DNA of 37,829 nucleotides from an uncultured Sphingomonadaceae bacterium (GTDB lineage: Bacteria; Pseudomonadota; Alphaproteobacteria; Sphingomonadales; Sphingomonadaceae): NCBI GenBank assembly GCA_947501325.1, contig CANMVC010000003.1, forward strand, positions 1 to 37,829, in the 5' to 3' direction. Each line of letters opens with the position of its first letter. The first letter of the stretch is position 1. Positions 1 to 8,427 of the stretch are shown one piece after another. The notes beneath the pieces were generated by a model that saw nothing but the letters and a program-made list of their open reading frames with translations, did not search any database and was not told the origin of the DNA. Both the position numbers and the translations under genes were made by a program.

Positions 1-350
1 GGTCATTGGTGCTTTCTCCATAAAAGTGAAAACACACAAATAACCTATCTGGTACATTGTAGGAAAGAGGGAATTTTATATTGGTTCTAGCGCCCTTATT
101 GCATCACATATATCAGCATTTCGCCACGCAACGCCTGCATGGGGTCACTACGGCCCAAAAGGCAGATTGCTATAATGTGCAAATAGTTGTTGATATATCA
201 GCACTGGGTCGGAGAAATTCAGCTGTTATCGGCTGCAAAATCGGAAAAATATTTCCTTTGGGTCGCACTCCGGCCCGGTAACCGGGCGTTGATCAGTGAC
301 AGCCTTACACCCAGGCTCCAACCATAGCAGTTCTGCCATTGATAACCGGT
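1..350. other. Left-edge stretch with no convincing gene
   Basis: I see no supported gene here. A 66-codon TTG-initiated frame at 81-281 (+) has no recognisable motif and I do not call it. On the minus strand, ATG codons at 19-21 and 4-6 could open a gene that runs off the left edge; the second has a GGAG about 9 nt upstream. The stretch 1-80 is A/T-rich, as promoter regions often are. Positions 274-289 hold a small GC dyad (cccggtaaccggg) that could form a hairpin. All of this is suggestive only. Confidence 0.3.
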
Positions 351-611
351 TTATTGGTCTTGCGCGCGATCCATCAAGTCCATGAAGTCGCGGGCAGAGT
401 TGCGGTCTGCTTCGTCCTTGAAACTGCTTTCAAGCTCCGGGGCCCCGCCCAGCATGTACAAGACCGCCCATAAGGCAAAGCGTCTTCCGCTGTCTGTTTC
501 CAGACCCAGATCGACGCGCATCCGTTCCAGGCCTGCATTCATCGCCTCCGGATGGACCGAGGAAAGGTCGGTGGTGCCGAAATAGCGTTGCAGTTGATCA
601 TCAAAGTCCAT
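351..611 (-). CDS. Small conserved-looking protein of unknown function (86 aa)
   Basis: I do not recognise this family. The 86-residue product is acidic and soluble, with no signal peptide or membrane segment. It reads as mostly helical: a charged N-terminus (MDFDDQLQRYF), a central hydrophobic helix (RRFALWAVLYMLG) and an acidic, Asp/Arg-rich tail. I chose the internal ATG at 609-611 over longer readings because upstream residues in the frame are low-complexity and overlap the divergent gene starting at 721. It is transcribed away from the HerA-like ATPase gene, so the two share a ~110-bp control region. That arrangement might mean shared regulation, but no function can be inferred. Confidence 0.6.
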   Translation of the reverse strand: MDFDDQLQRYFGTTDLSSVHPEAMNAGLERMRVDLGLETDSGRRFALWAVLYMLGGAPELESSFKDEADRNSARDFMDLMDRAQDQ

Positions 612-720
612 CTGCGCGCGTCTAGGCCATCGCCGGTCCATTCGCAATGCGGTCAAAAATACTCGGATTGGACCGGCGCGATCAGTTGCAACTTCAAAGC
701 CATATCGGTAGGGCCATGAT

Positions 721-2190
721 GTGAATGTTGGCATAGAAATTGGAAGCGATGACACGGGGCAGTCCGTGCATATCAACATCGAAGAACTGCTCGCGACACG
801 ACTGCTCGTGCAGGGCAATTCCGGCTCGGGAAAGTCGCATCTGTTGCGCCGCCTGCTCGAGGAAAGCGCCCATCTCGTGCAACAAGTGGTGATCGACCCG
901 GAAGGCGACTTTGCGACATTGGCAGATGCCTATAGCCATGTTGTGATTGATGCTGGCGACTATAATGAGCATGAAATCGCGACCATGGGCAGCCGCATTC
1001 GTGAACATCGCGCCTCGATCATCCTGAATCTGGAAGCATTGGAGCTGGAAGCGCAAATGACCTGCGCGGCGGCTTTCCTAAATGCCATGTTCGACGCGCC
1101 GCGGGATCATTGGTATCCTGCGCTGGTCGTCGTTGATGAAGCCCAGATGTTCGCGCCTTCGGTTTCCGGCGATGTCCCTGATGCCGTGCGGCGTGCCAGT
1201 CTCGGCGCGATGACCAATTTAATGTGTCGCGGCCGCAAACGCGGTCTGGCCGGTGCGATCGCGACGCAGAGGCTTGCCAAACTGGCAAAAAATGTCGCCG
1301 CCGAGGCGAGCAATTTTCTGATGGGCCGGACTTTTCTCGATATTGATATGGCGCGCGCCGCCGATTTGCTGGGCATGGAACGCCGGCAGGCCGAGCGCAT
1401 CCGGGATCTGGAGCGCGGCTGTTTTCTTGGTCTTGGTCCCGCCATATCACGCCGACCGATATCGATGAAAATTGGCCCAACGCAGACCAGCACCCGGATG
1501 GGAACCCATAGTCTCTTGCCCATGCCGGAGTCGGAGCCAGAAAATTTGCGCACGATGCTATTTGCTGAAATGGAAACGGCAGCGCCGCCCGTCCCAATGC
1601 AACCCGCGCCGCAGCCGGTTGCTGCGGAGGAATTAATCCGCCGCATCGCCCAGCCGGAACCCGCTGCCGGAATGACATCGGATGCCGAGGACTCCTGTGA
1701 CACAAGAACAGCCGATGCGGTCGATGTCGAAGCGATTATTATTGATGTTTTACAGGAGATGCTGGCCGACACCGAAAGTGCTTATCAGCCGGATGCCTTG
1801 CTCTATCAGGATTTTTCGGTGCGGTGCCGGATGCAGCAGCTTGCCGCTGTGCCGTTGGGACTGGCCGATTTTCGGCGGCGCTTTGCTTTTGCCAAGGGGG
1901 GCATATTGGATCCCGCAGAGCCGCGTTGGAGCGCGCTTTTGGAGGCCGCAGCGTCTTTACCGGAAGATATGGCTGCGCCCTTCCTGCAAATCGCGCGGGC
2001 AGCGATGGAAGGAAATCCCTGCCCTGATGATGACGCGCTGGGCCGCGCTTATGGAACCCGTTCGCCGGGCCGTATCCGCCGACTGGTGGAATATATGGAA
2101 AAGCAGGGCGCTGTCGTCGTCCGCGCTGATTTTGGCGGAAGACGCTCTATCGGTATTCCGCAGCTGGGGCTCAGCACAGAGGCGGAATAA
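721..2190 (+). CDS. HerA/FtsK-like ATP-binding protein (P-loop ATPase)
   Basis: A 489-residue cytoplasmic P-loop ATPase of the HerA/FtsK/VirB4-like group (DUF87/DUF853 type). Walker A is GNSGSGKS at about residues 32-39. Walker B is ALVVVDEAQMFAP at about 132-145. A later conserved segment (RKRGLAGAIATQRLAKLAK) resembles the region of HerA-like enzymes that contacts DNA or the neighbouring subunit. The C-terminal ~230 residues have a Pro/Ala-rich linker followed by a helical domain I cannot name. The start is GTG at 721: the only nearby ATGs (716, 719) are out of frame and a stop codon lies in frame at 709-711. Members of this family pump or translocate DNA, but no partner nuclease (NurA-like) is adjacent, so the substrate is unknown. 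Confidence 0.8.
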   Translation: MNVGIEIGSDDTGQSVHINIEELLATRLLVQGNSGSGKSHLLRRLLEESAHLVQQVVIDPEGDFATLADAYSHVVIDAGDYNEHEIATMGSRIREHRASIILNLEALELEAQMTCAAAFLNAMFDAPRDHWYPALVVVDEAQMFAPSVSGDVPDAVRRASLGAMTNLMCRGRKRGLAGAIATQRLAKLAKNVAAEASNFLMGRTFLDIDMARAADLLGMERRQAERIRDLERGCFLGLGPAISRRPISMKIGPTQTSTRMGTHSLLPMPESEPENLRTMLFAEMETAAPPVPMQPAPQPVAAEELIRRIAQPEPAAGMTSDAEDSCDTRTADAVDVEAIIIDVLQEMLADTESAYQPDALLYQDFSVRCRMQQLAAVPLGLADFRRRFAFAKGGILDPAEPRWSALLEAAASLPEDMAAPFLQIARAAMEGNPCPDDDALGRAYGTRSPGRIRRLVEYMEKQGAVVVRADFGGRRSIGIPQLGLSTEAE

Positions 2191-2244
2191 TCTGTCCACC
2201 AGCGGCTTTGGGCCGATCCCGATCTGTCCTGTCACAACATCCAT

Positions 2245-2268
2245 AAAAAAGGCGACCCGCAGGCCGCC
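2245..2268 (-). terminator. Rho-independent terminator of rplM-rpsI
   Basis: Read on the minus strand, a 7-bp GC stem (GGCGGCC / GGTCGCC, one G-T wobble) with a four-base TGCG loop is followed directly by six T residues. It lies about 30 nt past the rpsI stop codon, in the convergent gap with the ATPase gene. This is the clearest intrinsic terminator in the window. Confidence 0.85.
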
Positions 2269-2297
2269 TCTTTCGAAACTTGGATATAGTATAAGGT

Positions 2298-2849
2298 TTA
2301 GCGTTTCGAGAACTGGAAGCTCTTACGCGCCTTCGCCTTACCATATTTCTTACGCTCGACCTTACGGCTGTCGCGGGTCAGGAAGCCTGCCGCTTTGACC
2401 GTGGCACGAAGCGCTGGCTCATATTTGGTCAGGGCTTGTGAAATACCATGTTTCACAGCGCCAGCCTGGCCGGAAAGTCCGCCGCCTTTAACCGTCACGT
2501 CGACATCATACTGGCCTTCGCGCTCGGTAATGGCGAACACCTGGTTGAGAACCAGACGCAGGGTTGGACGCGCGAAATAGGTTTCCTGATCGCGACCATT
2601 GACGGTGATCTTGCCTTTGCCGGGCTTCAGCCAGACACGGGCAACCGCGTCTTTACGGCGGCCAGTTGCATAAGCGCGGCCGAACTTGTCCAGCTCCTGC
2701 TCACGCAGTGGCATGGTGGAGACGGGTGGCTCAACCGTTACGGTTTCGCCTTCTTCAGCAGCAGCAGGAGCCGCTACAACAGCGTCGCCAGCAATGTCTT
2801 TCAGATCAGCGAGATCGGTTTTCACGCCTTCTTTGTTATCAGTCGCCAT
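2298..2849 (-). CDS. rpsI: 30S ribosomal protein S9
   Basis: S9 sits in the 30S head, and its C-terminal tail reaches the tRNA anticodon stem at the P site. The core begins with [18 protein letters not shown] and ends in the characteristic basic tail (RKSFQFSKR). At 183 residues it is about 50 longer than the E. coli protein. The extra length is an acidic, Ala-rich N-terminal extension (residues ~1-55), a form I recall from sphingomonads and related alphaproteobacteria. Its start overlaps the rplM stop by one base, so the two are translationally coupled. A strong terminator follows. Identification is secure; the exact start is a little less so because of the extension. Confidence 0.96.
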   Translation of the reverse strand: MATDNKEGVKTDLADLKDIAGDAVVAAPAAAEEGETVTVEPPVSTMPLREQELDKFGRAYATGRRKDAVARVWLKPGKGKITVNGRDQETYFARPTLRLVLNQVFAITEREGQYDVDVTVKGGGLSGQAGAVKHGISQALTKYEPALRATVKAAGFLTRDSRKVERKKYGKAKARKSFQFSKR

Positions 2850-3328
2850 TATGCGCTCACCTTGTTCTTACGATTCATGGAAGCCACGTCGAGCGGCTGT
2901 GGGTCTTGGCCGGCATAGGGATGCTCGGTGCCATTGAAGAGGTGCAAAGCACGCATCTGCGCAAAGCCGAGCGGGCCTTTTGGAATCATGCGCTCAACCG
3001 CTTTTTCCAAAACACGCTCAGGGAATTGACCTTCAAGGACTTTTTCCGCTGTGCGCTCTTTCAGGCCGCCGGGATAACCGGTGTGCTTGTAATAGACTTT
3101 CTGCTTGGTCTTGTTGCCGGTGAACTTCACCTTGCCCGCATTGATCACGATGACGTGATCGCCGCAATCGACATGCGGGGTGTAGCTGGGCTTGTGCTTG
3201 CCGCGCAGGATGTTGGCGATGATCGAGGCAACGCGGCCTACAACCAGATCTTCGGCATCAATAATATGCCATTTCTTTTCAACGTCTGCGGGTTTGACCG
3301 ACTGCGTCTGTTTGGTGATAGCCTTCAT
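2849..3328 (-). CDS. rplM: 50S ribosomal protein L13
   Basis: L13 is an early-assembly 23S rRNA-binding protein of the large subunit. The sequence carries family hallmarks: [16 protein letters not shown] near the N-terminus, [32 protein letters not shown], and the C-terminal MIPKGPLG segment. I start it at the ATG at 3326-3328 (159 residues), because an AAAGGAG ribosome-binding site sits 7 nt upstream; a longer reading adds nine residues that would include that site. It is the first gene of the two-gene rplM-rpsI operon, the usual bacterial order. Confidence 0.96.
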   Translation of the reverse strand: MKAITKQTQSVKPADVEKKWHIIDAEDLVVGRVASIIANILRGKHKPSYTPHVDCGDHVIVINAGKVKFTGNKTKQKVYYKHTGYPGGLKERTAEKVLEGQFPERVLEKAVERMIPKGPLGFAQMRALHLFNGTEHPYAGQDPQPLDVASMNRKNKVSA

Positions 3329-3485
3329 GGGCTTGGCTCCTTTGGAGCCCTCCACAAGGGAGGGCGACGAATCAAAATGATAAAAGCCGAGCTGGTGCCC
3401 GGCCTTGGTGAGGCGCTATTGGCGCTGTTTTCGCTTCAAGTCAAGCGAAACTGCGGTCTTGCTGACGGGTATAATAATACCCTTC

Positions 3486-3809
3486 CTACGAAGCGATCTG
3501 CTTGGAGAGCCATTTTGCATAAGCCGGATCGCTTTGATCAGCGGGCCAGCTCAAGATAGCTGGCGTGTCATAACTATGGAGCGTTTTCAGGCGCTGCATC
3601 GCCGCTTCTGCCTGTTTTTCCAGCGTTTTGAGAAGCACGGGATATTCCTGCTCCTCACAAAATTCCCCCTCCCAGACATATTGCGAGACCGCGGGCGCAA
3701 AATGATTGGCACAGGCTACCAGCTTTTCTTCGATCAATATCCTGGCGACCCGCCTGGCCTCTGCGCCTGACCCGAACACGGTGTAGATCAGGCTGGGCGT
3801 GTCGGTCAT
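3486..3809 (-). CDS. cutA: Divalent-cation tolerance protein CutA
   Basis: A 107-residue CutA1 family protein, a small trimeric protein linked in E. coli to copper/divalent metal tolerance but of uncertain biochemical role. Family signatures are EARRVARILIEEKLVACAN, the SQYVWEGEF segment (family form SxYxWxG) and the following E-x-PVLLKT strand, with a C-terminal YAKWL helix. The start overlaps the ctaA stop in an ATGA arrangement (3806-3809), so it is very probably translated by coupling from ctaA. The upstream extension of the frame is read inside ctaA and is discarded. The length matches the family (~105-115 residues). Confidence 0.93.
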   Translation of the reverse strand: MTDTPSLIYTVFGSGAEARRVARILIEEKLVACANHFAPAVSQYVWEGEFCEEQEYPVLLKTLEKQAEAAMQRLKTLHSYDTPAILSWPADQSDPAYAKWLSKQIAS

Positions 3810-4879
3810 GCCACGACCGGATCGGGGTTTTGACGCCCCAATATATGGATACCCCATGCCGTTGCGGCCACCACCAGCGCGCCAACCGCCTGATGCAGCA
3901 CCGCCAGTGTAATATCCATGCCCGTCATCACCGTCGCGATGCCGAGCAAAATCTGGGTTCCGAACGCGCTGTGAATGGCAATCGAGGCCATGCGCGACCG
4001 ACTGCGGACTTTGCGGGCCAGCACTACCAGAAAGCCGACCGTGACCCAGGCCCACCAGCGGTGGATGAAGTGGGTCAGATAGGGATCATTGTTGATCGCC
4101 GCCCATGCGCCAAAGGTAAAATCAATGCCTTGGGGTATGAAATTGTCGTTCATTAACGGCCATGTGTTGGAGACATAGCCGGCGTTAAGGCCAGCGACAT
4201 AAGCACCGAATAACAGCTGCAGGAAGAGTACCAGAGCAACGACCAGACCAAAAGACGTCATCCGCGATGGCTTTGTGTGGCCGCCCGCGAGCCGCCGGAG
4301 ATCAAGCGCCGTCCAGACCAGACAGGCGAGGATGAACAAAGCCATGAGCAGGTGGGTCGCGAGCCGGAAATGGCTGACATCCGTCAATTCCGACAGGCCG
4401 GAACTGACCATCCACCATCCGATAAAGCCCTGCAGACCGCCGAGAAACAGCAGGCCGGTGAGCCGCCAGCCATAGCCAGCTGGAATGGCGCGTTTCACGG
4501 CAAAATACAGCAACGGCAGGGCAAATGCGAGACCGATGACACGGCCCAGGAGCCGGTGCACCCATTCCCAGAAATAGATAAATTTGAAATCCGCCAGCGT
4601 CATTCCCGCTGGTCCGGTAATTTCAATATATTCCGGTATCTGTTTGTATTTTTCAAACTCGGATAACCAGTCCGCCTCGCTCAGCGGAGGCAGCGCGCCC
4701 ATAATCGGCTTCCACTCGGTAATCGAAAGGCCTGATTCGGTCAGCCGGGTGATCCCGCCGACAATCACCATGATGAACACCAGAAAAGCGACCGACAACA
4801 GCCAGTTGGCCACCGCTATGGGCCGATACCGGGCCGCGTCCCGGTCGGGTGTCGTGGCGGAGATGGTCGAACTCGTCAT
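3806..4879 (-). CDS. ctaA: Heme A synthase (COX15/CtaA)
   Basis: A 357-residue integral membrane enzyme that oxidises the C8 methyl of heme O to a formyl group, giving the heme A used by aa3-type cytochrome oxidase. About eight hydrophobic segments are visible. The family signature IVGGITRLTESGLSITEW follows the first membrane helix, and candidate heme-ligand histidines lie in WEWVHRLLGR, FRLATHL, HFIHRWWAW and VLHQAVGAL. Length and layout fit the alphaproteobacterial (type 2) form. It lies upstream of cutA with a 4-base overlap and starts from a ~300-bp region holding a fold-back repeat, facing away from the MerC-domain gene. It implies an aerobic, heme-A oxidase-based respiratory chain. Confidence 0.95.
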   Translation of the reverse strand: MTSSTISATTPDRDAARYRPIAVANWLLSVAFLVFIMVIVGGITRLTESGLSITEWKPIMGALPPLSEADWLSEFEKYKQIPEYIEITGPAGMTLADFKFIYFWEWVHRLLGRVIGLAFALPLLYFAVKRAIPAGYGWRLTGLLFLGGLQGFIGWWMVSSGLSELTDVSHFRLATHLLMALFILACLVWTALDLRRLAGGHTKPSRMTSFGLVVALVLFLQLLFGAYVAGLNAGYVSNTWPLMNDNFIPQGIDFTFGAWAAINNDPYLTHFIHRWWAWVTVGFLVVLARKVRSRSRMASIAIHSAFGTQILLGIATVMTGMDITLAVLHQAVGALVVAATAWGIHILGRQNPDPVVA

Positions 4880-5000
4880 GGGGGCTATGTGATGCTTTTT
4901 TGGCGCGAAGACAAGGGCTGCGGAGCGCGGCGGACTACGGGAATTGGTGCAGGTGGGCAGGGGATGTCGGTATCGTCGTCCATAACCTCCTCATGTCACT

Positions 5001-5076
5001 CGTCATCCTGAACGTTTTTCAGAATATGAGGCACCGCCAAGCCTTCAGGAGGTCCTGAACCACGTTCAGGATGACG
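5001..5076. repeat. 76-bp fold-back intergenic repeat (CCTGAAC family)
   Basis: The ends form a perfect 14-bp inverted repeat: cgtcatcctgaacg at 5001-5014 and its reverse complement at 5063-5076. A second dyad (cttcagga / tcctgaac) lies inside. This is the same general motif (CCTGAAC...GTTCAGG) as the repeats flanking the GIY-YIG gene at 15.3-15.8 kb. It sits in the ~300-bp gap between the divergent ctaA and MerC-domain genes, which otherwise holds nothing I recognise as a gene. Confidence 0.8.
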
Positions 5077-5130
5077 GTTAGAGTGGGAAGAGCACAGTAT
5101 ATCGCGAAAATTCTTCGCTCTAAGCAAAAA

Positions 5131-5149
5131 TGATATGTTGTATCTTAAC
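5131..5149 (+). promoter_or_regulatory. Candidate Zur-type operator upstream of the MerC-domain gene
   Basis: The A/T-rich sequence tgatatgttgtatcttaac lies ~40 nt before the preferred MerC-domain start. Its left half resembles the GATATGTTATA half-site that I recall for alphaproteobacterial Zur boxes; the right half matches poorly. The Fur/Zur-type gene is next downstream, which makes such a site plausible. This is weak evidence from one half-site. Confidence 0.25.
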
Positions 5150-5186
5150 GCGACGCCGCCTATATCTAGAACGCTCACTGGAACGA

Positions 5187-5609
5187 ATGGAACGACGAGT
5201 CGTGTTTACGACATCTAATCTTTGGAACAAAGACGGCCTGCTGGCCAAGGACGGATTATGGGACCGTGTTGCGGTGCTCGTCTCTGGTCTGTGTCTGGTC
5301 CATTGCATTTCGACCATGGTGTTTGTCGCGCTCCTGTCATCGGCAGCGGGTGCTTTGCTGGATCCGATCGTCCATGAAATCGGCATTGGCGTGGCCATTG
5401 CACTGGGCCTGTTCACCCTGGGCCGGGGCGTCATGGATCATGGCTACATCATGCCAGCCGCGATTGGCGGCCTGGGCCTCGGCATCATGGCAGGCGCTAT
5501 CACCATCGGCCACCAAGGCGATCATGGCGGAACGGAAATATTGTTTACGATGATTGGTGTCGGGATACTGGCGCTGGGCCACGACCTGAATTACCGCGCA
5601 ACGCATTAG
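5187..5609 (+). CDS. MerC-domain integral membrane protein
   Basis: A ~140-residue membrane protein of the MerC superfamily. The N-terminal region has the family-like segment DRVAVLVSGLCLVHCISTM, including a Cys and a Cys-containing turn, followed by further hydrophobic helices and a His/Asp-rich loop (GHQGDHGG) that could bind metal. MerC proper carries Hg(II) across the inner membrane; outside mer operons the role is unknown. No merA, merR or merT is nearby, so mercury resistance is unlikely. It precedes a Fur/Zur-type regulator on the same strand, which suggests a link to zinc or another transition metal. The start is uncertain: an ATG at 5130 in the same frame would add 19 residues, but these overlap a possible operator and look non-conserved. 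Confidence 0.75.
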   Translation: MERRVVFTTSNLWNKDGLLAKDGLWDRVAVLVSGLCLVHCISTMVFVALLSSAAGALLDPIVHEIGIGVAIALGLFTLGRGVMDHGYIMPAAIGGLGLGIMAGAITIGHQGDHGGTEILFTMIGVGILALGHDLNYRATH

Positions 5610-5618
5610 TTTATTTTA

Positions 5619-5637
5619 CCTCAGGCGCCGGGCGCGG
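5619..5637. repeat. Isolated end fragment of the ~200-bp fold-back repeat
   Basis: The 19 bases cctcaggcgccgggcgcgg are the exact reverse complement of the right end (5840-5858) of the adjacent repeat copy. They lie 14 bp before that copy's own left end, so two left-type ends occur in tandem. It may be a remnant of an earlier insertion or a nested end. Confidence 0.7.
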
Positions 5638-5651
5638 AGTTGTTTATATTA

Positions 5652-5858
5652 CCTCAAACGCCGGGCGGCGACATCCGTCGCCTTGGCTACGCGCCATAAG
5701 GCGCGGCGGCCGGTCGGCCTTGCCTCCGCTTCGCGTCGGTTTGGTGATATTCCTCAAGGTCGCGCTGATCCGACGCGAAGCGGAGGCAAGCGCGACCGCG
5801 CGCCCGAGCTTATGCGAGGAAAGCCAAGCGGGCGGATGCCCGCGCCCGGCGCCTGAGG
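5652..5858. repeat. ~200-bp fold-back repeat, copy 1
   Basis: A 207-bp element nearly identical over its outer arms to 8428-8628. Its ends are inverted (cctcaaacgccgggc against gcccggcgcctgagg), followed inward by paired blocks (gacatccg/cggatgcc, cttggct/agccaag). Near the centre is a perfect 21-bp inverted repeat: the left arm starts cttgcctccgcttcgcg and the right arm ends gaagcggaggcaag. The whole unit can fold into one long imperfect hairpin. It encodes no protein I would call. It fills the gap between the MerC-domain and Fur/Zur-type genes. The structure is like a miniature inverted-repeat element. Confidence 0.85.
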
Positions 5859-5916
5859 GAATAAGCAAAGACTCCCTACTCTTGCCCTCACCCTCAAAAA
5901 TCCCTAAATCACACCT

Positions 5917-6375
5917 ATGGGAAAACATGATCATCACGAGCATCACGGCGAGTCTCTTGCAGATGCGGCACGCCATAATCTGGAAGCATCCGGCGAAAAA
6001 TGGACCGAAACGCGCGCTGCGATTTTTGAAGCGCTGTCGGGTTTTTCGCGGCCAGCCTCGGCCTATGATATAGCCGAGCTGGTATCGACTGCTCGCGGAA
6101 AGCGCGTGGCGCCCAATAGCGTTTACCGGATTCTCGACCTGTTCGTTGCCAAAAACCTCGCCATGCGGGTGGAAAGCGCCAATGCCTATCTCGCCAACAG
6201 CCATCCCGGCTGTGAACATGATTGCATCTTTCTGGTGTGCGACACATGCGGGGAAGCGACCCATATTGACGATGATGCCTTGTCATCAAAAGTGCGGGAT
6301 GTGGCGCAAGAACAAGGGTTTAGTTCGATACGCCCGGTAATTGAAGTGCGCGGCGTCTGCCAGAAATGTAGCTGA
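5917..6375 (+). CDS. zur: Fur-family transcriptional regulator, probably Zur (zinc uptake regulator)
   Basis: A 152-residue metal-responsive repressor. It has a His-rich N-terminus (MGKHDHHEHHGES), a winged-helix DNA-binding domain (KWTETRAAIFEALSGF through PNSVYRILDLFVAKNLAMRVES) and a C-terminal dimerisation domain with two CxxC pairs (CDTC near residue 110, CQKC at the C-terminus) that would hold structural zinc. HPGCEHDCIFLVC is the typical regulatory-site region. The His-rich start, the paired CxxC and the overall sequence favour Zur over Fur, but the metal cannot be settled by reading alone. It follows a MerC-domain gene; the fold-back repeat lies between them. No clear Shine-Dalgarno is visible. 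dxs downstream is probably transcribed separately. Confidence 0.82.
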   Translation: MGKHDHHEHHGESLADAARHNLEASGEKWTETRAAIFEALSGFSRPASAYDIAELVSTARGKRVAPNSVYRILDLFVAKNLAMRVESANAYLANSHPGCEHDCIFLVCDTCGEATHIDDDALSSKVRDVAQEQGFSSIRPVIEVRGVCQKCS

Positions 6376-6489
6376 AGGCGCTTTTTTGCAGATCAGATAA
6401 GGCCGTCAGCAAATATTCATGGCCTTTCTGCTGAATGTTCGACATTAGCGGCCAATATCGCTAAAGCTGGGACGAAACAGGGAGTATAC

Positions 6490-8418
6490 ATGTCAGGTCC
6501 AAAAACACCGCTTCTGGATACAGTATCGCTTCCTGCGGATCTGCGAAAGTTAAAGCCAGAGCAATTGCGGCAGTTTGCCGACGAATTGCGCAGCGAAGTT
6601 ATCGACACTGTTTCGGTAACCGGAGGCCATCTGGGCGCGGGACTGGGCGTGGTCGAGCTGACCACCGCGATCCATTATGTATTCAACACGCCCGAGGATC
6701 GCCTGATCTGGGATGTCGGCCATCAATGCTATCCGCACAAGATCATCACCGGTCGCCGCGACCGTATCCGCACCCTGCGTCAGGGCGGCGGACTATCCGG
6801 CTTCACCAAGCGCAGCGAAAGCGAATATGATCCGTTCGGTGCTGCCCATAGCTCGACATCGATCAGCGCAGCCCTGGGCTTTGCCGTCGCCAATAAAATG
6901 GCTGGCAAACCGGGTCGCGGCATTGCCGTGATTGGCGATGGCGCGATGAGTGCCGGCATGGCCTATGAAGCGATGAACAATGCGCAGGCCGCTGGTAATC
7001 GTCTGGTCGTTATTCTCAATGACAATGATATGTCGATTGCGCCGCCCGTTGGCGGTCTGTCCGGCTATCTGGCCCGGCTTGTATCCTCCAGCGAATATCT
7101 CGGCATCCGCAAATTTGCGAGCAAGATGACGGCGAAGCTGTCCCGCCGCGTCCACAAGGCCACCGCCAAAGCCGAGGAATATGCCCGCGGCATGGCGATG
7201 GGTGGCACTTTGTTTGAAGAACTCGGCTTTTACTATGTCGGTCCGATTGACGGCCATAATATGGACCAGCTGATCCCGGTGCTCGAAAATGTCCGCGACA
7301 ATGCCGAAGGACCGGTGCTGATCCACTGCGTTACCGAAAAAGGCAAAGGCTATAAATTTGCCGAAGAAGCTGCGGACAAATATCATGGCGTCGCCAAATT
7401 TGATGTCGTCTCCGGCAAGCAGGACAAGGGTCCGGGTGGCGGACCGCCCGCTTATCAGAATGTCTTTGGCGAGACCTTGGCAAAGCTCGCTGATACCGAC
7501 CCGCTTATCTGCGCCATTACCGCAGCCATGCCATCCGGCACCGGCGTCGACAAATTTGCGCAGGCCCATCCCGATCGCGCTTTTGATGTCGGCATTGCCG
7601 AGCAACATGGCGTGACCTTTGCCGCTGGTCTGGCCGCACAAGGGATGCGTCCCTTTGCCGCGATCTATTCCACCTTCCTGCAGCGCGCTTATGACCAGGT
7701 CGTGCACGATGTCGCGATCCAGAATCTGCCAGTGCGCTTCGCGATTGACCGGGCGGGCCTTGTTGGCGCGGATGGCAGCACCCATGCGGGTTCTTTTGAT
7801 ATTACCTATCTGGCAACGCTTCCCAATATGGTGGTGATGGCCGCTGCCGATGAGGCAGAGCTGGCCCACATGACCTATACCGCCGCGCAATATGACGACG
7901 GCCCGATCGCCTTCCGCTATCCACGCGGCAATGGTACGGGCGTTGAAATACCGGAAAAGCTTGAAAAACTGGAAATAGGCAAGGGCCGGATTGTGCGCGA
8001 AGGCAGCAAGGTTGCCATCCTGTCACTCGGCGCGCGTCTCGGCGAGGCGCTGAAAGCCGCCGACCGTCTCGATGCCAAGGGGCTGAGCACCACGGTGGCT
8101 GATCTGCGCTTTGCCAAGCCGCTGGACGAAGAACTGATCCGCAAATTGCTAACCACGCATGAAGTGGCAGTGACGGTCGAGGAAGCCGCCGTTGGCGGTC
8201 TTGGCGCGCATGTATTGACGCTGGCCTCCGATACGGGCCTCACCGATGCAGGTCTCAAAATCCGCACCATGCGCTTGCCGGATGTGTTCCAGGAACATAA
8301 CAAACCGGATGTGCAATATGCCGAAGCGGGTCTGGATGCCGATGGTATTGTTGACACCGTGCTGAAGGCGCTGCGTCACAACAGTACCGGCGTTGAGGAA
8401 ACGGGCGCGCGGGCTTAA
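6490..8418 (+). CDS. dxs: 1-deoxy-D-xylulose-5-phosphate synthase
   Basis: The first enzyme of the MEP isoprenoid pathway: a thiamine-diphosphate enzyme condensing pyruvate and glyceraldehyde 3-phosphate to DXP with loss of CO2. At 642 residues it is full length. Visible hallmarks are [32 protein letters not shown], the ThDP motif GDGAMSAG...NDND (~148-180), and the transketolase-like segment [15 protein letters not shown] with the catalytic Glu near residue 371. The start ATG at 6490 has a CAGGGAG site 6 nt upstream. DXP feeds isoprenoid, quinone and carotenoid synthesis; a carotenoid oxygenase gene lies 4 kb downstream, though not in the same operon. A copy of the fold-back repeat starts 10 bp after the stop. 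Confidence 0.97.
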   Translation: MSGPKTPLLDTVSLPADLRKLKPEQLRQFADELRSEVIDTVSVTGGHLGAGLGVVELTTAIHYVFNTPEDRLIWDVGHQCYPHKIITGRRDRIRTLRQGGGLSGFTKRSESEYDPFGAAHSSTSISAALGFAVANKMAGKPGRGIAVIGDGAMSAGMAYEAMNNAQAAGNRLVVILNDNDMSIAPPVGGLSGYLARLVSSSEYLGIRKFASKMTAKLSRRVHKATAKAEEYARGMAMGGTLFEELGFYYVGPIDGHNMDQLIPVLENVRDNAEGPVLIHCVTEKGKGYKFAEEAADKYHGVAKFDVVSGKQDKGPGGGPPAYQNVFGETLAKLADTDPLICAITAAMPSGTGVDKFAQAHPDRAFDVGIAEQHGVTFAAGLAAQGMRPFAAIYSTFLQRAYDQVVHDVAIQNLPVRFAIDRAGLVGADGSTHAGSFDITYLATLPNMVVMAAADEAELAHMTYTAAQYDDGPIAFRYPRGNGTGVEIPEKLEKLEIGKGRIVREGSKVAILSLGARLGEALKAADRLDAKGLSTTVADLRFAKPLDEELIRKLLTTHEVAVTVEEAAVGGLGAHVLTLASDTGLTDAGLKIRTMRLPDVFQEHNKPDVQYAEAGLDADGIVDTVLKALRHNSTGVEETGARA

Positions 8419-8427
8419 TCTATTTAA

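Noticed and set aside
241-320. Possible tRNA suggested by GC-rich dyads near 274-289
   Set aside because: No acceptor stem, anticodon arm or T-loop consensus (GGTTCGAATCC type) could be placed.
5187-6375. A mercury-resistance operon, because of the MerC domain
   Set aside because: No merA, merT, merP or merR is present, and the adjacent regulator is Fur/Zur-type, not MerR-type.
6793-7890. A 365-codon open frame on the strand opposite dxs
   Set aside because: It lies wholly within dxs, whose product is recognised along its full length. The frame shows the low-complexity residue pattern of an antisense shadow in GC-rich DNA.
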